Assembly (NCBI RefSeq): GCF_001665395.1
Contig: NZ_LZSG01000060.1
Span: forward strand, 1-64,000
Direction: 5' to 3'
DNA: 64,000 nucleotides
From: Mycobacterium sp. 1164966.3
GTDB taxonomy: Bacteria; Actinomycetota; Actinomycetes; Mycobacteriales; Mycobacteriaceae
The notes beneath the pieces are model-generated. The model saw nothing but the letters and a program-made list of their open reading frames with translations, was not told the DNA's origin and searched no databases. A program made the position numbers and the translations under genes. Within the stretch, counting starts at the first letter, position 1, and the number at the start of each line of letters is the position of its first letter. Positions 17,549 through 25,613 of the stretch are shown piece by piece.

Positions 17549-17562
17549 CATTTACGTAAATG
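17549..17562. promoter_or_regulatory. 14-bp perfect palindrome upstream of the CoA transferase
   Basis: CATTTACGTAAATG is self-complementary and sits 29-42 bp before the CoA transferase reading frame begins. It is preceded by GACATTCTC, which contains one half-site (ATTCTC) of the regional operator family. It may be an operator of a different regulator. Confidence 0.45.
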
Positions 17563-17605
17563 CCAGTTATCGCAAGTTGGGGAGGGCGTCATTTCCGACG
17601 ACAAG

Positions 17606-18811
17606 GTGCTCAGCGGGGTTCGTGTGCTTGAGGTCGCCGCGTGGACGTTCGTGCCCTCGGCCGGCGCGGTCCTTGCAGAGTGGGGCGCAGAAGTCATCAA
17701 GGTCGAGCCGCGTGACGGCGGTGATCCGCAGCGCGGCCTGGTCACGATGGGGATCGTCGACGCGGGCGGCGAGTCGGTCAACTACATGATCGAAATCCCA
17801 AATCGAGGAAAGAAATCCATCGGGGTGGATCTGAGCACGCCGGGCGGTCAGGAAGTAGTGCGCGAGCTGGCCAAGACGTGCGATGTGTTCTTGACCAGTT
17901 ACCTGCCCGAGCGCCGCAAGAAGCTCGGCATCGACGTCGAGGACATCAGAGAGGCCAACCCGAGCATCGTTTATGTAAGGGGATCAGGGCATGGGCCGAA
18001 GGGGCCCGATGCCGACAAGCCCGGCTACGACGGCGTGTCCTACTGGGCGCGTGGCGGAATCGCCAACGTTCTGACCGAGGAAGCCGACGAGTTGGTGCGC
18101 TCGCGGCCCGCGTTCGGCGACCTGCTCGGCGGGATGACAATCGCGGGAGGGATCGCCGCCGCGCTCTACAAAAAGGCGACGACTGGGAAAGGCTCGGTGG
18201 TCGATGTTTCCCTCCTCGGGTTGGCCGCATGGAACCTCAGCCCCGACGTCGCGGTGAGCCAAATACACGGTGGCAGCGCCATTCCCAAGTACGGACACGC
18301 CGACTCTCCCAATCCGCTGGTGGCTACGTACCGCACGAAAGACCATCGCTACGTGCAGTTGATGATGCTGCAACTCGACAAGTTCTACGCCGAGGCGATG
18401 CGGGTGATCGGTCTTCCCGAATTGGTGGACGATCCGCGATTCGCGGATCCCGCATCGCGCTTCGAGAATCGAGTCAGTCTGGTAGCGCTGCTGGACGAGG
18501 GGTTTGCCAAACGCACCTTGGCCGAGTGGCGCGATACTCTGGCGGTGCTCTCAGGAGCGTGGGGAATCGTGCAGACGCCGGCCGAGCTTTGTCAGGACCC
18601 CGCCGTCGTCGCGAACGGGTACGTCGCGCATACCGAAACCATGAACGGGGTGCCATTTGTATTGCCCACCAATCCCGTTCAATTCGACGAACAGGCGGTC
18701 ATCCCACCCGGAGCGCCCGAGCACGGCCAGCACACTGAGGAAATCTTGATGGACGCGGGCATCGACTGGGAGATGATTACGAAGTACAAGGAATCCGGGG
18801 CGATCCTGTGA
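17606..18811 (+). CDS. CaiB/BaiF (family III) CoA transferase
   Basis: 401 residues from GTG. It moves CoA between acids through aspartyl intermediates. The Rossmann-like N-terminus is LSGVRVLEVAAWTFVPSAGA, then EWGAEVIKVEPRDGGDPQRG. The catalytic Asp is in RPAFGDLLGGMTIAGG, and the C-terminal block WGIVQTPAEL is complete. Homologues usually begin several residues earlier, with SDxxLSG. The frame is open back to ATT 17591 (ISDDKVLSG), which stands 5 bases after GGGGAGG, while the GTG lies 20 bases after it, so translation may start at ATT. It overlaps the next P450 by GTGA. Confidence 0.9.
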   Translation: MLSGVRVLEVAAWTFVPSAGAVLAEWGAEVIKVEPRDGGDPQRGLVTMGIVDAGGESVNYMIEIPNRGKKSIGVDLSTPGGQEVVRELAKTCDVFLTSYLPERRKKLGIDVEDIREANPSIVYVRGSGHGPKGPDADKPGYDGVSYWARGGIANVLTEEADELVRSRPAFGDLLGGMTIAGGIAAALYKKATTGKGSVVDVSLLGLAAWNLSPDVAVSQIHGGSAIPKYGHADSPNPLVATYRTKDHRYVQLMMLQLDKFYAEAMRVIGLPELVDDPRFADPASRFENRVSLVALLDEGFAKRTLAEWRDTLAVLSGAWGIVQTPAELCQDPAVVANGYVAHTETMNGVPFVLPTNPVQFDEQAVIPPGAPEHGQHTEEILMDAGIDWEMITKYKESGAIL

Positions 18812-20019
18812 ACTCGGCGATATCCACCGAATTCGACCCGTTCTCGACCGAATTCTTCAACGGGGCCTATGACACCTATCGACGGCTTCGCGACGAGTCA
18901 CCCATCTATTACAACGCGAAGTGGGATTTCTGGGCGCTCACGCGCTACGACGACGTAACACCCGCGACAAAAGACCACGAAACGTTCTCATCGGCCAAGG
19001 GTGCCACGCTGGACATGGTCAAGGCCCATGACGACGCCATCCCGGTGCCGAAGGTGATCATCTCGATGGATCCGCCTGAACATCAGAAGATGCGCAGGCT
19101 CGTCAGCAATGTGTTCACCCCCCGGGCGATCGCCGCATTGGAAGACATGGTGCGCGAGAAGGTTTTTGAGCGTATCGAGGCGTTGAATCCAGTGTCCTTC
19201 GACGTCGTGGCTGACTTTTCGGCCTTTTTCCCCAACGAGGTCATCACGACGATGCTCGGCGTGCCGAAACAGGACCGCGATCAGATCCGCGTCTGGCTGG
19301 ATTTGCTCCTAGAGCGTCATCCCGGCGAGATCGCCACCACCAAGCGGGGTTACCAGGCGTCGGTTAACACCGGTCTCTATTACTACAACCTGGTGCAGCA
19401 GCGGAGGGCCCACCCCGAAGACGACATGATCAGCCGTCTGATCGAGACGGAGATCGAACGTGACGGCGTGGTGGAGAAGCTGACCGACGTTGACATCACC
19501 GGTTTCGCAACAATGCTCGGCGGGGCGGGCGCCGAAACGGTGACCAAACTGGTGGGCAACGCGATGGTCGCGTTCGCCGACTTTCCCGACCAGTGGCGCA
19601 AGCTTCGCAACGACCGCAGCAAAATCCCGGCCGCGGTAGAGGAGCTGCTGCGGTACGAGGCGCCCTCGCAGTATCAGGTCCGGACCGCCACACGCGATGT
19701 GACGTATTACGGGACAACGATTCCGGCGGGCAGTGCAGTGCTACTGGTTACCGGCTCGGCGACCCGGGACGAGCGAATGTTCGACGATCCCGACCGGTTG
19801 GACATCGATCGAGACCGCAGGATGGGTTTCAACCTCGCGTTCGGGTACGGGATACACAGTTGTCTCGGTGCGGCTCTGGCGCGCATGGAAAGTCGGATTG
19901 CGCTCGACGCGTTGCTGGACCTACTCCCCGAATATGAGGTCGACCGCGACGGGCTGCAGCGGGTGGCGATGACGAATGTCTGCGGCTGGTCCAATGTTCC
20001 CGTGCGTAAGGTCGGCTGA
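18808..20019 (+). CDS. Cytochrome P450
   Basis: A 403-residue soluble P450. The N-terminus FDPFSTEFFNGAYDTYRRLRD is complete, the I-helix is GGAGAETVTK, the ExxR is EELLRYE and the heme loop is AFGYGIHSCLGAALARME with Cys352. It is translationally coupled to the CoA transferase (GTGA overlap), so the transferase and oxygenase probably act on the same compound or its CoA ester. It ends 10 bp from the convergent TetR gene. Confidence 0.92.
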   Translation: MNSAISTEFDPFSTEFFNGAYDTYRRLRDESPIYYNAKWDFWALTRYDDVTPATKDHETFSSAKGATLDMVKAHDDAIPVPKVIISMDPPEHQKMRRLVSNVFTPRAIAALEDMVREKVFERIEALNPVSFDVVADFSAFFPNEVITTMLGVPKQDRDQIRVWLDLLLERHPGEIATTKRGYQASVNTGLYYYNLVQQRRAHPEDDMISRLIETEIERDGVVEKLTDVDITGFATMLGGAGAETVTKLVGNAMVAFADFPDQWRKLRNDRSKIPAAVEELLRYEAPSQYQVRTATRDVTYYGTTIPAGSAVLLVTGSATRDERMFDDPDRLDIDRDRRMGFNLAFGYGIHSCLGAALARMESRIALDALLDLLPEYEVDRDGLQRVAMTNVCGWSNVPVRKVG

Positions 20020-20029
20020 GGCCTGACGT

Positions 20030-20632
20030 CTAGCGGCGTCGCGAACGGCCGTCGAGGAATCCATTCACGACATAGGCCCGCACGAATTCGGCGACCGCGT
20101 CGTCGTCACGCATATCGATCGTCGGCGACGGAGTCGTGAACAGCGAGAACAGAATTCGAGCGAACCATTCGGTCGCAGTGGGTATGTCGAGGTCACTTCG
20201 GACCTCGCCGGTCAGCCTGGCGGCGGATACGTACGGCGCCAGGAACTCGGTGCATTCCTTGAGAAGCATGGCGGCGTTCTTCGTCATCATCAGGTTGACT
20301 TCCGCCTCGTCGAAGTACGCCTCGGGCTCGACGACCCGGCGTGCCTGGGTGACGAAGACGGCGGCTTCCACGAGCCGGCCCTCCAGCGTGCTACCGCCGC
20401 GCCGGTCGATCGCCTTGGCCATGTTGCGGTAGAACCGCTGCGATGCCGCCTCGGCACAGGCCTCGACGATTGTCTCCTTGTCCCGGAAGTATTCGTAGAA
20501 CGTGCTGCGGGACACATCGGCGGCCCGCGCGATGTCGACGATGGTCGTCTTGGCCAGGCTCTGGGTCCGGAAGCAGGCGAAGGCCGCCGCGATGATGGCA
20601 GCGCGGGTGTCGGTCGCCGTTGCCTGCGTCAT
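20030..20632 (-). CDS. TetR-family transcriptional regulator
   Basis: A 200-residue TetR protein with an N-terminal DNA-binding domain (TRAAIIAAAFACFRTQSLAKTT, then FYEYFRDKETIVEAC). It is the last gene of the igr-like unit, 46 bp after the thiolase gene and on the same strand, so it is probably cotranscribed. The best candidate target is the 26884 palindrome ahead of the operon's first gene. No obvious operator lies directly upstream of it. Confidence 0.88.
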   Translation of the reverse strand: MTQATATDTRAAIIAAAFACFRTQSLAKTTIVDIARAADVSRSTFYEYFRDKETIVEACAEAASQRFYRNMAKAIDRRGGSTLEGRLVEAAVFVTQARRVVEPEAYFDEAEVNLMMTKNAAMLLKECTEFLAPYVSAARLTGEVRSDLDIPTATEWFARILFSLFTTPSPTIDMRDDDAVAEFVRAYVVNGFLDGRSRRR

Positions 20633-20678
20633 TGAGGACCCCTTTCTAGTTCCCGATCAGAGTAGCCGGGGCTACGGC

Positions 20679-21848
20679 TCACCTGTCGGGCGCGAGGATC
20701 AGTCCGCTGGTCGGGACGCCGGTGCCCGACGTGACCAGTACGTGTTCGACGTGATCGACCTGGTTGTGGGACGTGCCGCGTACCTGTCGCACTCCTTCCG
20801 TGATGCCGTTCATCCCGTGGATGTAGGCCTCGCCGAGCAGTCCGCCGTTGGTGTTGATCGGCATCCGCCCGCCCAACGACAGCTCGTCGATCGACACGAA
20901 ATCCTTGGCCTCGCCGCGTCCGCAGAACCCGAGTTCCTCGAGTTGAGTGAACACGAACGGCGTGAAGTGGTCGTAGAGGAACGCCGTCGAGATGTCATTC
21001 GGTTTCAGTCCGGAGTCGCGCCACAACTTGTCGCCCACCACGCCCATTTCGGGTAGTCCGGTGATCTCTTCCCGGTAGTAACTCGTCATCACTTCGCCGT
21101 CGTAGGCCGCGCCTTGGGCGGCCGCGGTAATCACAGCAGGAGGGTTGGGCAGATCTCGCGCCCGCTCGACGGTGGTCACCACCATCGCGACGCCGCCGTC
21201 GCTTTCCTGGCAGCAATCCAGCAGGCGCAGCACCGGCTCGATGATCCAGCGCGACTGCTGGTGGTGCTCAAGGGATATCGGCTTGCCGTAAAACCAGGCG
21301 TCCGGATTATTGGCGGCATGTTTGCGGTCGATGACCGAGATTTTGCCGAAGGCGGCGTTGGTGACCCCGTACGTCGACATGTACCGCTGGGCGTGCAAGG
21401 CGACCCACGCGGCCGGCGTCATGAACCCGAACGGGGCATACGGAGCCATCCACAACGGCGTCACACCGGGTTGGCGTCCAGCCCCGCCGAAACGGAAGCC
21501 GGAGCGCTCGTTGAACGCGCGGTAGCACACCACTGCCTCGGCGGCACCGGTCGCGACCGCCATCGCGGCCTGCATCACGGTGCCCGCTGCTGCCCCGCCG
21601 CCGTGCGGCACCCTGGTGAAAAACGTGAGGTTCTCGATGCCCACGTTGCGCGCGACCTCGATCTCCTCGTTCTCATCGACGGTGAACGTCACCATGCCGT
21701 CGATATCGTGCGGCCGCAGGCCCGCATCGTCGATGGCAGCCTTGACCGCCTCGCAGGCAAGCTGCATTTCGGTGCGGCCAGACTCCTTTGAGAATTCCGT
21801 CTGGCCGATACCGACGAGAGCGGTTTTCCCGCCGATGCCTGCGCTCAT
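20679..21848 (-). CDS. Thiolase-superfamily lipid-transfer protein, Ltp2-like (probable aldolase)
   Basis: A 389-residue thiolase fold without the nucleophilic Cys: the usual active-site loop reads RVPHGGGAAAG. This fits the Ltp2 class, whose members with a DUF35 partner perform retro-aldol cleavage of steroid side-chain CoA thioesters. Tyrosines in LYDHFTPF and GEAYIHGMNG lie where the Ltp2-type tyrosines are expected. It overlaps the MaoC gene by ATGA and has a DUF35 gene in the same operon. Function in carbon-carbon cleavage is inferred from this layout. Confidence 0.82.
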   Translation of the reverse strand: MSAGIGGKTALVGIGQTEFSKESGRTEMQLACEAVKAAIDDAGLRPHDIDGMVTFTVDENEEIEVARNVGIENLTFFTRVPHGGGAAAGTVMQAAMAVATGAAEAVVCYRAFNERSGFRFGGAGRQPGVTPLWMAPYAPFGFMTPAAWVALHAQRYMSTYGVTNAAFGKISVIDRKHAANNPDAWFYGKPISLEHHQQSRWIIEPVLRLLDCCQESDGGVAMVVTTVERARDLPNPPAVITAAAQGAAYDGEVMTSYYREEITGLPEMGVVGDKLWRDSGLKPNDISTAFLYDHFTPFVFTQLEELGFCGRGEAKDFVSIDELSLGGRMPINTNGGLLGEAYIHGMNGITEGVRQVRGTSHNQVDHVEHVLVTSGTGVPTSGLILAPDR

Positions 21849-22297
21849 GCATCGACCCCGTCGAGAAGACTGAGCACAGCGGTGCCGGAGACGTGGTCAC
21901 CCAAACTGTTGCTGCCCTTGAAGGTAACCTCCACCAAGCCTTCGCCGTCGGCCGACGATTTGTCGGTAACGCTGCCTTCGAAGTGCAAGGGATCGTTTGG
22001 GTATGCGGGAACACCGAGGCGAACAGAAAGCTTCTTGATCATTGCTTCGGGTCCGGCCCAGTCGTGCAGAAATTTCACACATAGCCCGTTGGTGGTCAGG
22101 ATGTTGAGGAAAATGTCCTTGGAGCCTTGGGAATTGGCGAAGTCGCGGTCGTGGTGCACTGGCATGTAGTCGCGCGAGGCGATGGCGCCTGCGACGATCA
22201 GTGTGGTGGTCACGGGCACGTCCATCGGTGTGACCTCGTCACCCACATTGATGGCGTTCCACGCCAGGGTCGTGGTGCGCTTGATGGTGGAGGTCAT
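21845..22297 (-). CDS. MaoC-like hotdog hydratase, ChsH1-like
   Basis: A 150-residue single-hotdog protein (NVGDEVTPMDVPVTTTLIVA, then SRDYMPVHHDRDFA). The DxxxxH-type motif appears as RDYMPVHHD. In the igr locus the small MaoC protein (ChsH1) pairs with the MaoC half of ChsH2 to hydrate the enoyl-CoA before aldol cleavage; the same pairing with 23839-24426 is likely. ATGA overlaps join it to both neighbours. Confidence 0.82.
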   Translation of the reverse strand: MTSTIKRTTTLAWNAINVGDEVTPMDVPVTTTLIVAGAIASRDYMPVHHDRDFANSQGSKDIFLNILTTNGLCVKFLHDWAGPEAMIKKLSVRLGVPAYPNDPLHFEGSVTDKSSADGEGLVEVTFKGSNSLGDHVSGTAVLSLLDGVDA

Positions 22298-23406
22298 TTG
22301 CCACTTCCTTCCGCATATGCGTTGCCGAGCCGGGCCAGCTGCTGCGACGCCGAGCCCAGTGCAAGTTCATTCTGCTTGGCCCACAAGAAATAACGGGACA
22401 GCGGGTAGGTGATGTCGATCCCCATGCCGCCATGCACCTGCTGGGCCGAGGCCGCGACGCGGGCGCCTGCCTCGGCGGCCCAGAACTTGGCGATGGCGGC
22501 CTCGCGATCAGCCGGTCGTCCCTGGGCGATCAGCCATGCCGCGTGCCACGTGGTCCACCTGATGGCTTCGACGTCGATGAATGCGTCTGCGAGGCGCTGC
22601 TGCACGGCCTGGAAGGACCCAATGGGGCGGCCGAACTGTTCACGCTCGCCGGTGTAGGAGGCTGCCAGTTTCAAAGCCCTTTCCACGACGCCGATTTGGA
22701 TTGCGGACAAGCCGACGAGCGCCCGGATATAGAGCGAGCCGACTATATTCCCGGCGTCGTGTTCGGCGAGCCGGCGGCCGGACGCTCCCGTCAACTCCAC
22801 ATCGGCGTGGGGTTCACCGTTGGTAGTGGACACCGGTGTGATGGCCACGCCATCGCTTCCGCTGTCGACGATGAAGAGTCCCGCACCGTCCTCGGTACGC
22901 GCCGACACCACGATGGCCGATGCGAGTTGTGCCGCGGGCACAAGCTCCTTGCGGCCGTCGAGCCGCCAGGCGTCGCCGTCGGATCGTGCGGTGGTGCGCG
23001 GTATTGTCGGGTCGGAGTTGCCCGGTTCGACGAGCGCAGCGGTGAGGATCGTGCTGCCGTCGACCACGCCCGGCAGATACCGTTGCTGCAACACGGAATC
23101 ACCGTGCCGTGCAATCGTATCCGCGCCCAGAACAAGCGTGGCGTAGACCGGTACCGGTGCGACGCTGAACCCGACCTCGCTGAGCAGGACACCCAACTCC
23201 AGGAATCCACCGCCGCTGCCGCCCACGGATTCGGGCAGTGCAATGCCGAGCAGGTCGGCGGATGCGAGTTCGTTCCACAGCGCGGCGTCGTAACGCACGT
23301 CGCCGGACTCATGTTCGGTCAGATGTTCGGGCGTGGCGCGGTGCTCGAACAGCTGACGCGCCACTTTGCCGACTGTCTCTTGTTCTTCGGTGAAGGTGAA
23401 ATCCAT
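22294..23406 (-). CDS. Acyl-CoA dehydrogenase, small-subunit type
   Basis: 370 residues. It begins MDFTFTEEQETVGKVARQLF and has the mid-region REQFGRPIGSFQAVQQRLADAFID and the C-terminal QVHGGMGIDITYPLSRYF. It lacks the WCQLLSEPGAGSD-type FAD/substrate loop, as in the partner subunits of mycobacterial alpha2-beta2 FadE enzymes. The partner is most likely 24432-25613 of the same operon. The start at 23406 follows GAGGGAAAGCA. Confidence 0.85.
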   Translation of the reverse strand: MDFTFTEEQETVGKVARQLFEHRATPEHLTEHESGDVRYDAALWNELASADLLGIALPESVGGSGGGFLELGVLLSEVGFSVAPVPVYATLVLGADTIARHGDSVLQQRYLPGVVDGSTILTAALVEPGNSDPTIPRTTARSDGDAWRLDGRKELVPAAQLASAIVVSARTEDGAGLFIVDSGSDGVAITPVSTTNGEPHADVELTGASGRRLAEHDAGNIVGSLYIRALVGLSAIQIGVVERALKLAASYTGEREQFGRPIGSFQAVQQRLADAFIDVEAIRWTTWHAAWLIAQGRPADREAAIAKFWAAEAGARVAASAQQVHGGMGIDITYPLSRYFLWAKQNELALGSASQQLARLGNAYAEGSGK

Positions 23407-23425
23407 TGCTTTCCCTCGCCTTTGC

Positions 23426-23839
23426 TCAGCCAGCCGGCCGGAATTGGTGCAGCACCAACTCGTCGCCACTCGGGAGAGCTTCAAAAGTCTCGTAAAAGAC
23501 TTCGACGGGCATGCCGACCTCGATGGCGGAGGGCTCGATGTCGCGGAGGTTCGAGACGATGCGGACACCCTCTTCGAGTTCGATGAGCGCAACGACATAT
23601 GGGTACTGGAGGAACGGCAGCGGCGGGTACTGCGGCATCACGAAGCTATACACCGTGCCGCGACCCGATGCGACGACATGGTCCCACTTTAGCGACTGGC
23701 AGTTACCGCACATCGGTCGTGGTGGGACGCGCAACCTCTGGCAGTCTGCGCAGCGCTGGATGCGAAGTTCGTTGTCTTTCAAGCCCGACCAGAAGAACTC
23801 GGTGTCGGGACTGATTGAAGGGGCGAGTCTGCTGGCCAT
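23426..23839 (-). CDS. DUF35 / OB-fold zinc-ribbon protein, ChsH2 C-terminal-like
   Basis: A 137-residue protein. The zinc ribbon has four cysteines (CADCQRLRVPPRPMCGNCQ) and is followed by an OB-fold (GTVYSFVMPQ, then YVVALIELEEG). In the igr locus this domain is fused to a MaoC domain in ChsH2 and binds the Ltp2 aldolase. Here it is a separate gene that starts on the last base of the MaoC stop (TGATG) and is separated from the Ltp2-like gene by two genes. Confidence 0.85.
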   Translation of the reverse strand: MASRLAPSISPDTEFFWSGLKDNELRIQRCADCQRLRVPPRPMCGNCQSLKWDHVVASGRGTVYSFVMPQYPPLPFLQYPYVVALIELEEGVRIVSNLRDIEPSAIEVGMPVEVFYETFEALPSGDELVLHQFRPAG

Positions 23840-24426
23840 CAGTCCCCGGCCGTTCCGGCGGGGGCCCCACTCGTCTTGAATCGCAGGGTGCGGAACCACT
23901 GGCGGCCGATGATCTCGTCATTCTGGTCGCGGTAGGTGGTCACCCAGGTGACGAAGAAGCCGTCGCCCATCGCCGTCTTCTTTTCGTCGGAGATCGAATC
24001 GAACACCGTTTCGGCGGTGATCTGGTCTCCGACTCGGGGATAGCGTTCGATCTCGAACTCGGAGTTCGTTGCGATGATGCCGGTGTAGCCCGCGTCGGAC
24101 AGGAACTGCAGTGGGTTGCTCTTGATTTCGATCGGCACACCGCCGCGCTCGCGAATGCCGGCCAGCTTCGGTGGGGGCATCGTCCAGCTCTGCAGCATCA
24201 CCGGCGGCGAGACCAAGCCGCCGTGGCGAGAGTTGCGGGCGAACTCCTCGTCGAGGTAGGCCGGGTTCATGTCGTCCAACGCATGCGCCCAGTGCCGGAT
24301 CATCGCGGGGTTCACCGGATCGGGTGCGCGGGCAGGTTTGCCGACTCCGTCGGTGGGCGTGCCGATCAGCGCGTCGAGTCGCTGGCGCAGTTCGCCTTTG
24401 GCCATTTCGGTCATAGGTGCCGACAT
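23839..24426 (-). CDS. MaoC-like N-terminal hotdog protein, ChsH2 N-terminal-like
   Basis: 195 residues with the FAS1-type MaoC N-domain pattern: PVNPAMIRHWAHALDDMNPAYL, GGLVSPPVMLQSWTMPP, and PRVGDQITAETVFDSISDEKKTAMGDGFFV broken into hotdog strands. It probably supplies the non-catalytic or substrate-binding hotdog of a heteromeric enoyl-CoA hydratase with 21845-22297. Together with the following DUF35 gene it equals one ChsH2 protein cut in two. It lies 5 bp after 24432-25613. Confidence 0.82.
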   Translation of the reverse strand: MSAPMTEMAKGELRQRLDALIGTPTDGVGKPARAPDPVNPAMIRHWAHALDDMNPAYLDEEFARNSRHGGLVSPPVMLQSWTMPPPKLAGIRERGGVPIEIKSNPLQFLSDAGYTGIIATNSEFEIERYPRVGDQITAETVFDSISDEKKTAMGDGFFVTWVTTYRDQNDEIIGRQWFRTLRFKTSGAPAGTAGD

Positions 24427-24431
24427 TCCTT

Positions 24432-25613
24432 TCAGGAGGCTCGCATGTCGCGGGGCGCGCGCGGCATTCCGAGACCAGCCATGGCGATGATGTCGCGTTG
24501 CAGTTCGTTGGCGCCGCCGCCGAATGTGTTAATGACGGCGAGTCGGTAGGCGCTCTCGAGTTCGCCCTTGAGCGGGGCCGACGCATCCTTGCGCAGGCCG
24601 GCCTGGCCCACCACGTCGAGCAGCTCGCGGGCCACCTGCTGGGTGAGCTCGGTACCGAAAACCTTTGCGGCCGAGGCCTCGCCCATACCCAGACCGCCGG
24701 AGCTGATGTTGGTGTTCACCCGCAGGTTGAGCAGTCGGTAGGCCGCGACCTGTGCCTCTACCCGTGCCAATGCCTGTTGCACCCACGGCTGGTCGATGAC
24801 GAACCCGTCGTCGAGTTCCGTGGTCTTGGCCCACTCCAACGTCTTGTCGAACAATGGCTCCAGCGCACCCAGGTTGCCGAGCGCCGCACGTTCGAGGTTC
24901 AGCTGGTTGGTAATGAGCTTCCAGCCCTGGTTCTCGCCGAGCACGATAGCGCTCTCCGGCACCCGCACGTCGTCGTAGAAGGTGTAGTACGTCGAAACAC
25001 CGGGCATCGTAGGCAGGGGCTTCCAGGAAAAGCCGGGCGAGTCGGTGGGCACGATGAATACCGTGATGCCCTTGTGCTTCTTGGCGTCTGGATCGGTGCG
25101 GGCGGCCAGCCAGATGTAGTCGGCGAATTCCGCGCCGCTGGTGAACATCTTGGAGCCGTTGATCACGAATTCGTCGCCGTCGCGCACTGCGCTGGTCCGC
25201 AATGAGGCCAGGTCGCTTCCCGCGCCGGGCTCGGAGTAGCCGATTGCGAAATCGACGGTGCCCTTGAGGATCGCGGGGAGGAACTTCTGCTTCTGCTCCT
25301 CGGTTCCGTACTGAATCAGCGTGGGCCCGACAGTGTTCAGCGTGATCATTGGCAGCGGTGCGTGCACGCGTCGTGCTTCCTCGCCGAAGATGTACTGCTC
25401 AAGCGCCGTGAGGCCGCTACCGCCGTATTCGACCGGCCATGCGACACCGAGCAATCCTGCCTCGCCGAGCGCACGCCGGCACTCGGCGACCGCCGCGCCG
25501 CCCTCCAGCATCCCCGCGACGGCCTTGCGCCGTTCGGGAGTCATGACAGCCTCAAGGCGTTCGCGGTAGTTCTGTCGCAGCTGCTTCTGTTCAGGGGTGT
25601 AGTCGAAATCCAT
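24432..25613 (-). CDS. Acyl-CoA dehydrogenase, FAD-loop subunit
   Basis: 393 residues. It begins MDFDYTPEQKQLRQNYRERL and contains FAIGYSEPGAGSDLASL (flavin/substrate loop), VINGSKMFTSGAEFADYI and the terminal FGGGANELQRDIIAMAGLGMP. It is the complete subunit that should pair with the small-type subunit 22294-23406, as with FadE28/FadE29 in the igr locus. It starts on the last base of the P450 stop codon (TGATG), so it is tightly coupled. Confidence 0.88.
   Translation of the reverse strand: MDFDYTPEQKQLRQNYRERLEAVMTPERRKAVAGMLEGGAAVAECRRALGEAGLLGVAWPVEYGGSGLTALEQYIFGEEARRVHAPLPMITLNTVGPTLIQYGTEEQKQKFLPAILKGTVDFAIGYSEPGAGSDLASLRTSAVRDGDEFVINGSKMFTSGAEFADYIWLAARTDPDAKKHKGITVFIVPTDSPGFSWKPLPTMPGVSTYYTFYDDVRVPESAIVLGENQGWKLITNQLNLERAALGNLGALEPLFDKTLEWAKTTELDDGFVIDQPWVQQALARVEAQVAAYRLLNLRVNTNISSGGLGMGEASAAKVFGTELTQQVARELLDVVGQAGLRKDASAPLKGELESAYRLAVINTFGGGANELQRDIIAMAGLGMPRAPRDMRAS

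Noticed and set aside
22432..23586. 384-codon frame over the FadE gene 22294-23406
   Set aside because: Shadow; the minus-strand FadE has all family blocks.
24432..25613. Calling the igr-like genes by M. tuberculosis symbols (cyp125, fadE28, fadE29, ltp2)
   Set aside because: Gene order and family fit, but the identity cannot be judged by eye and the split ChsH2 speaks for a paralogous module.
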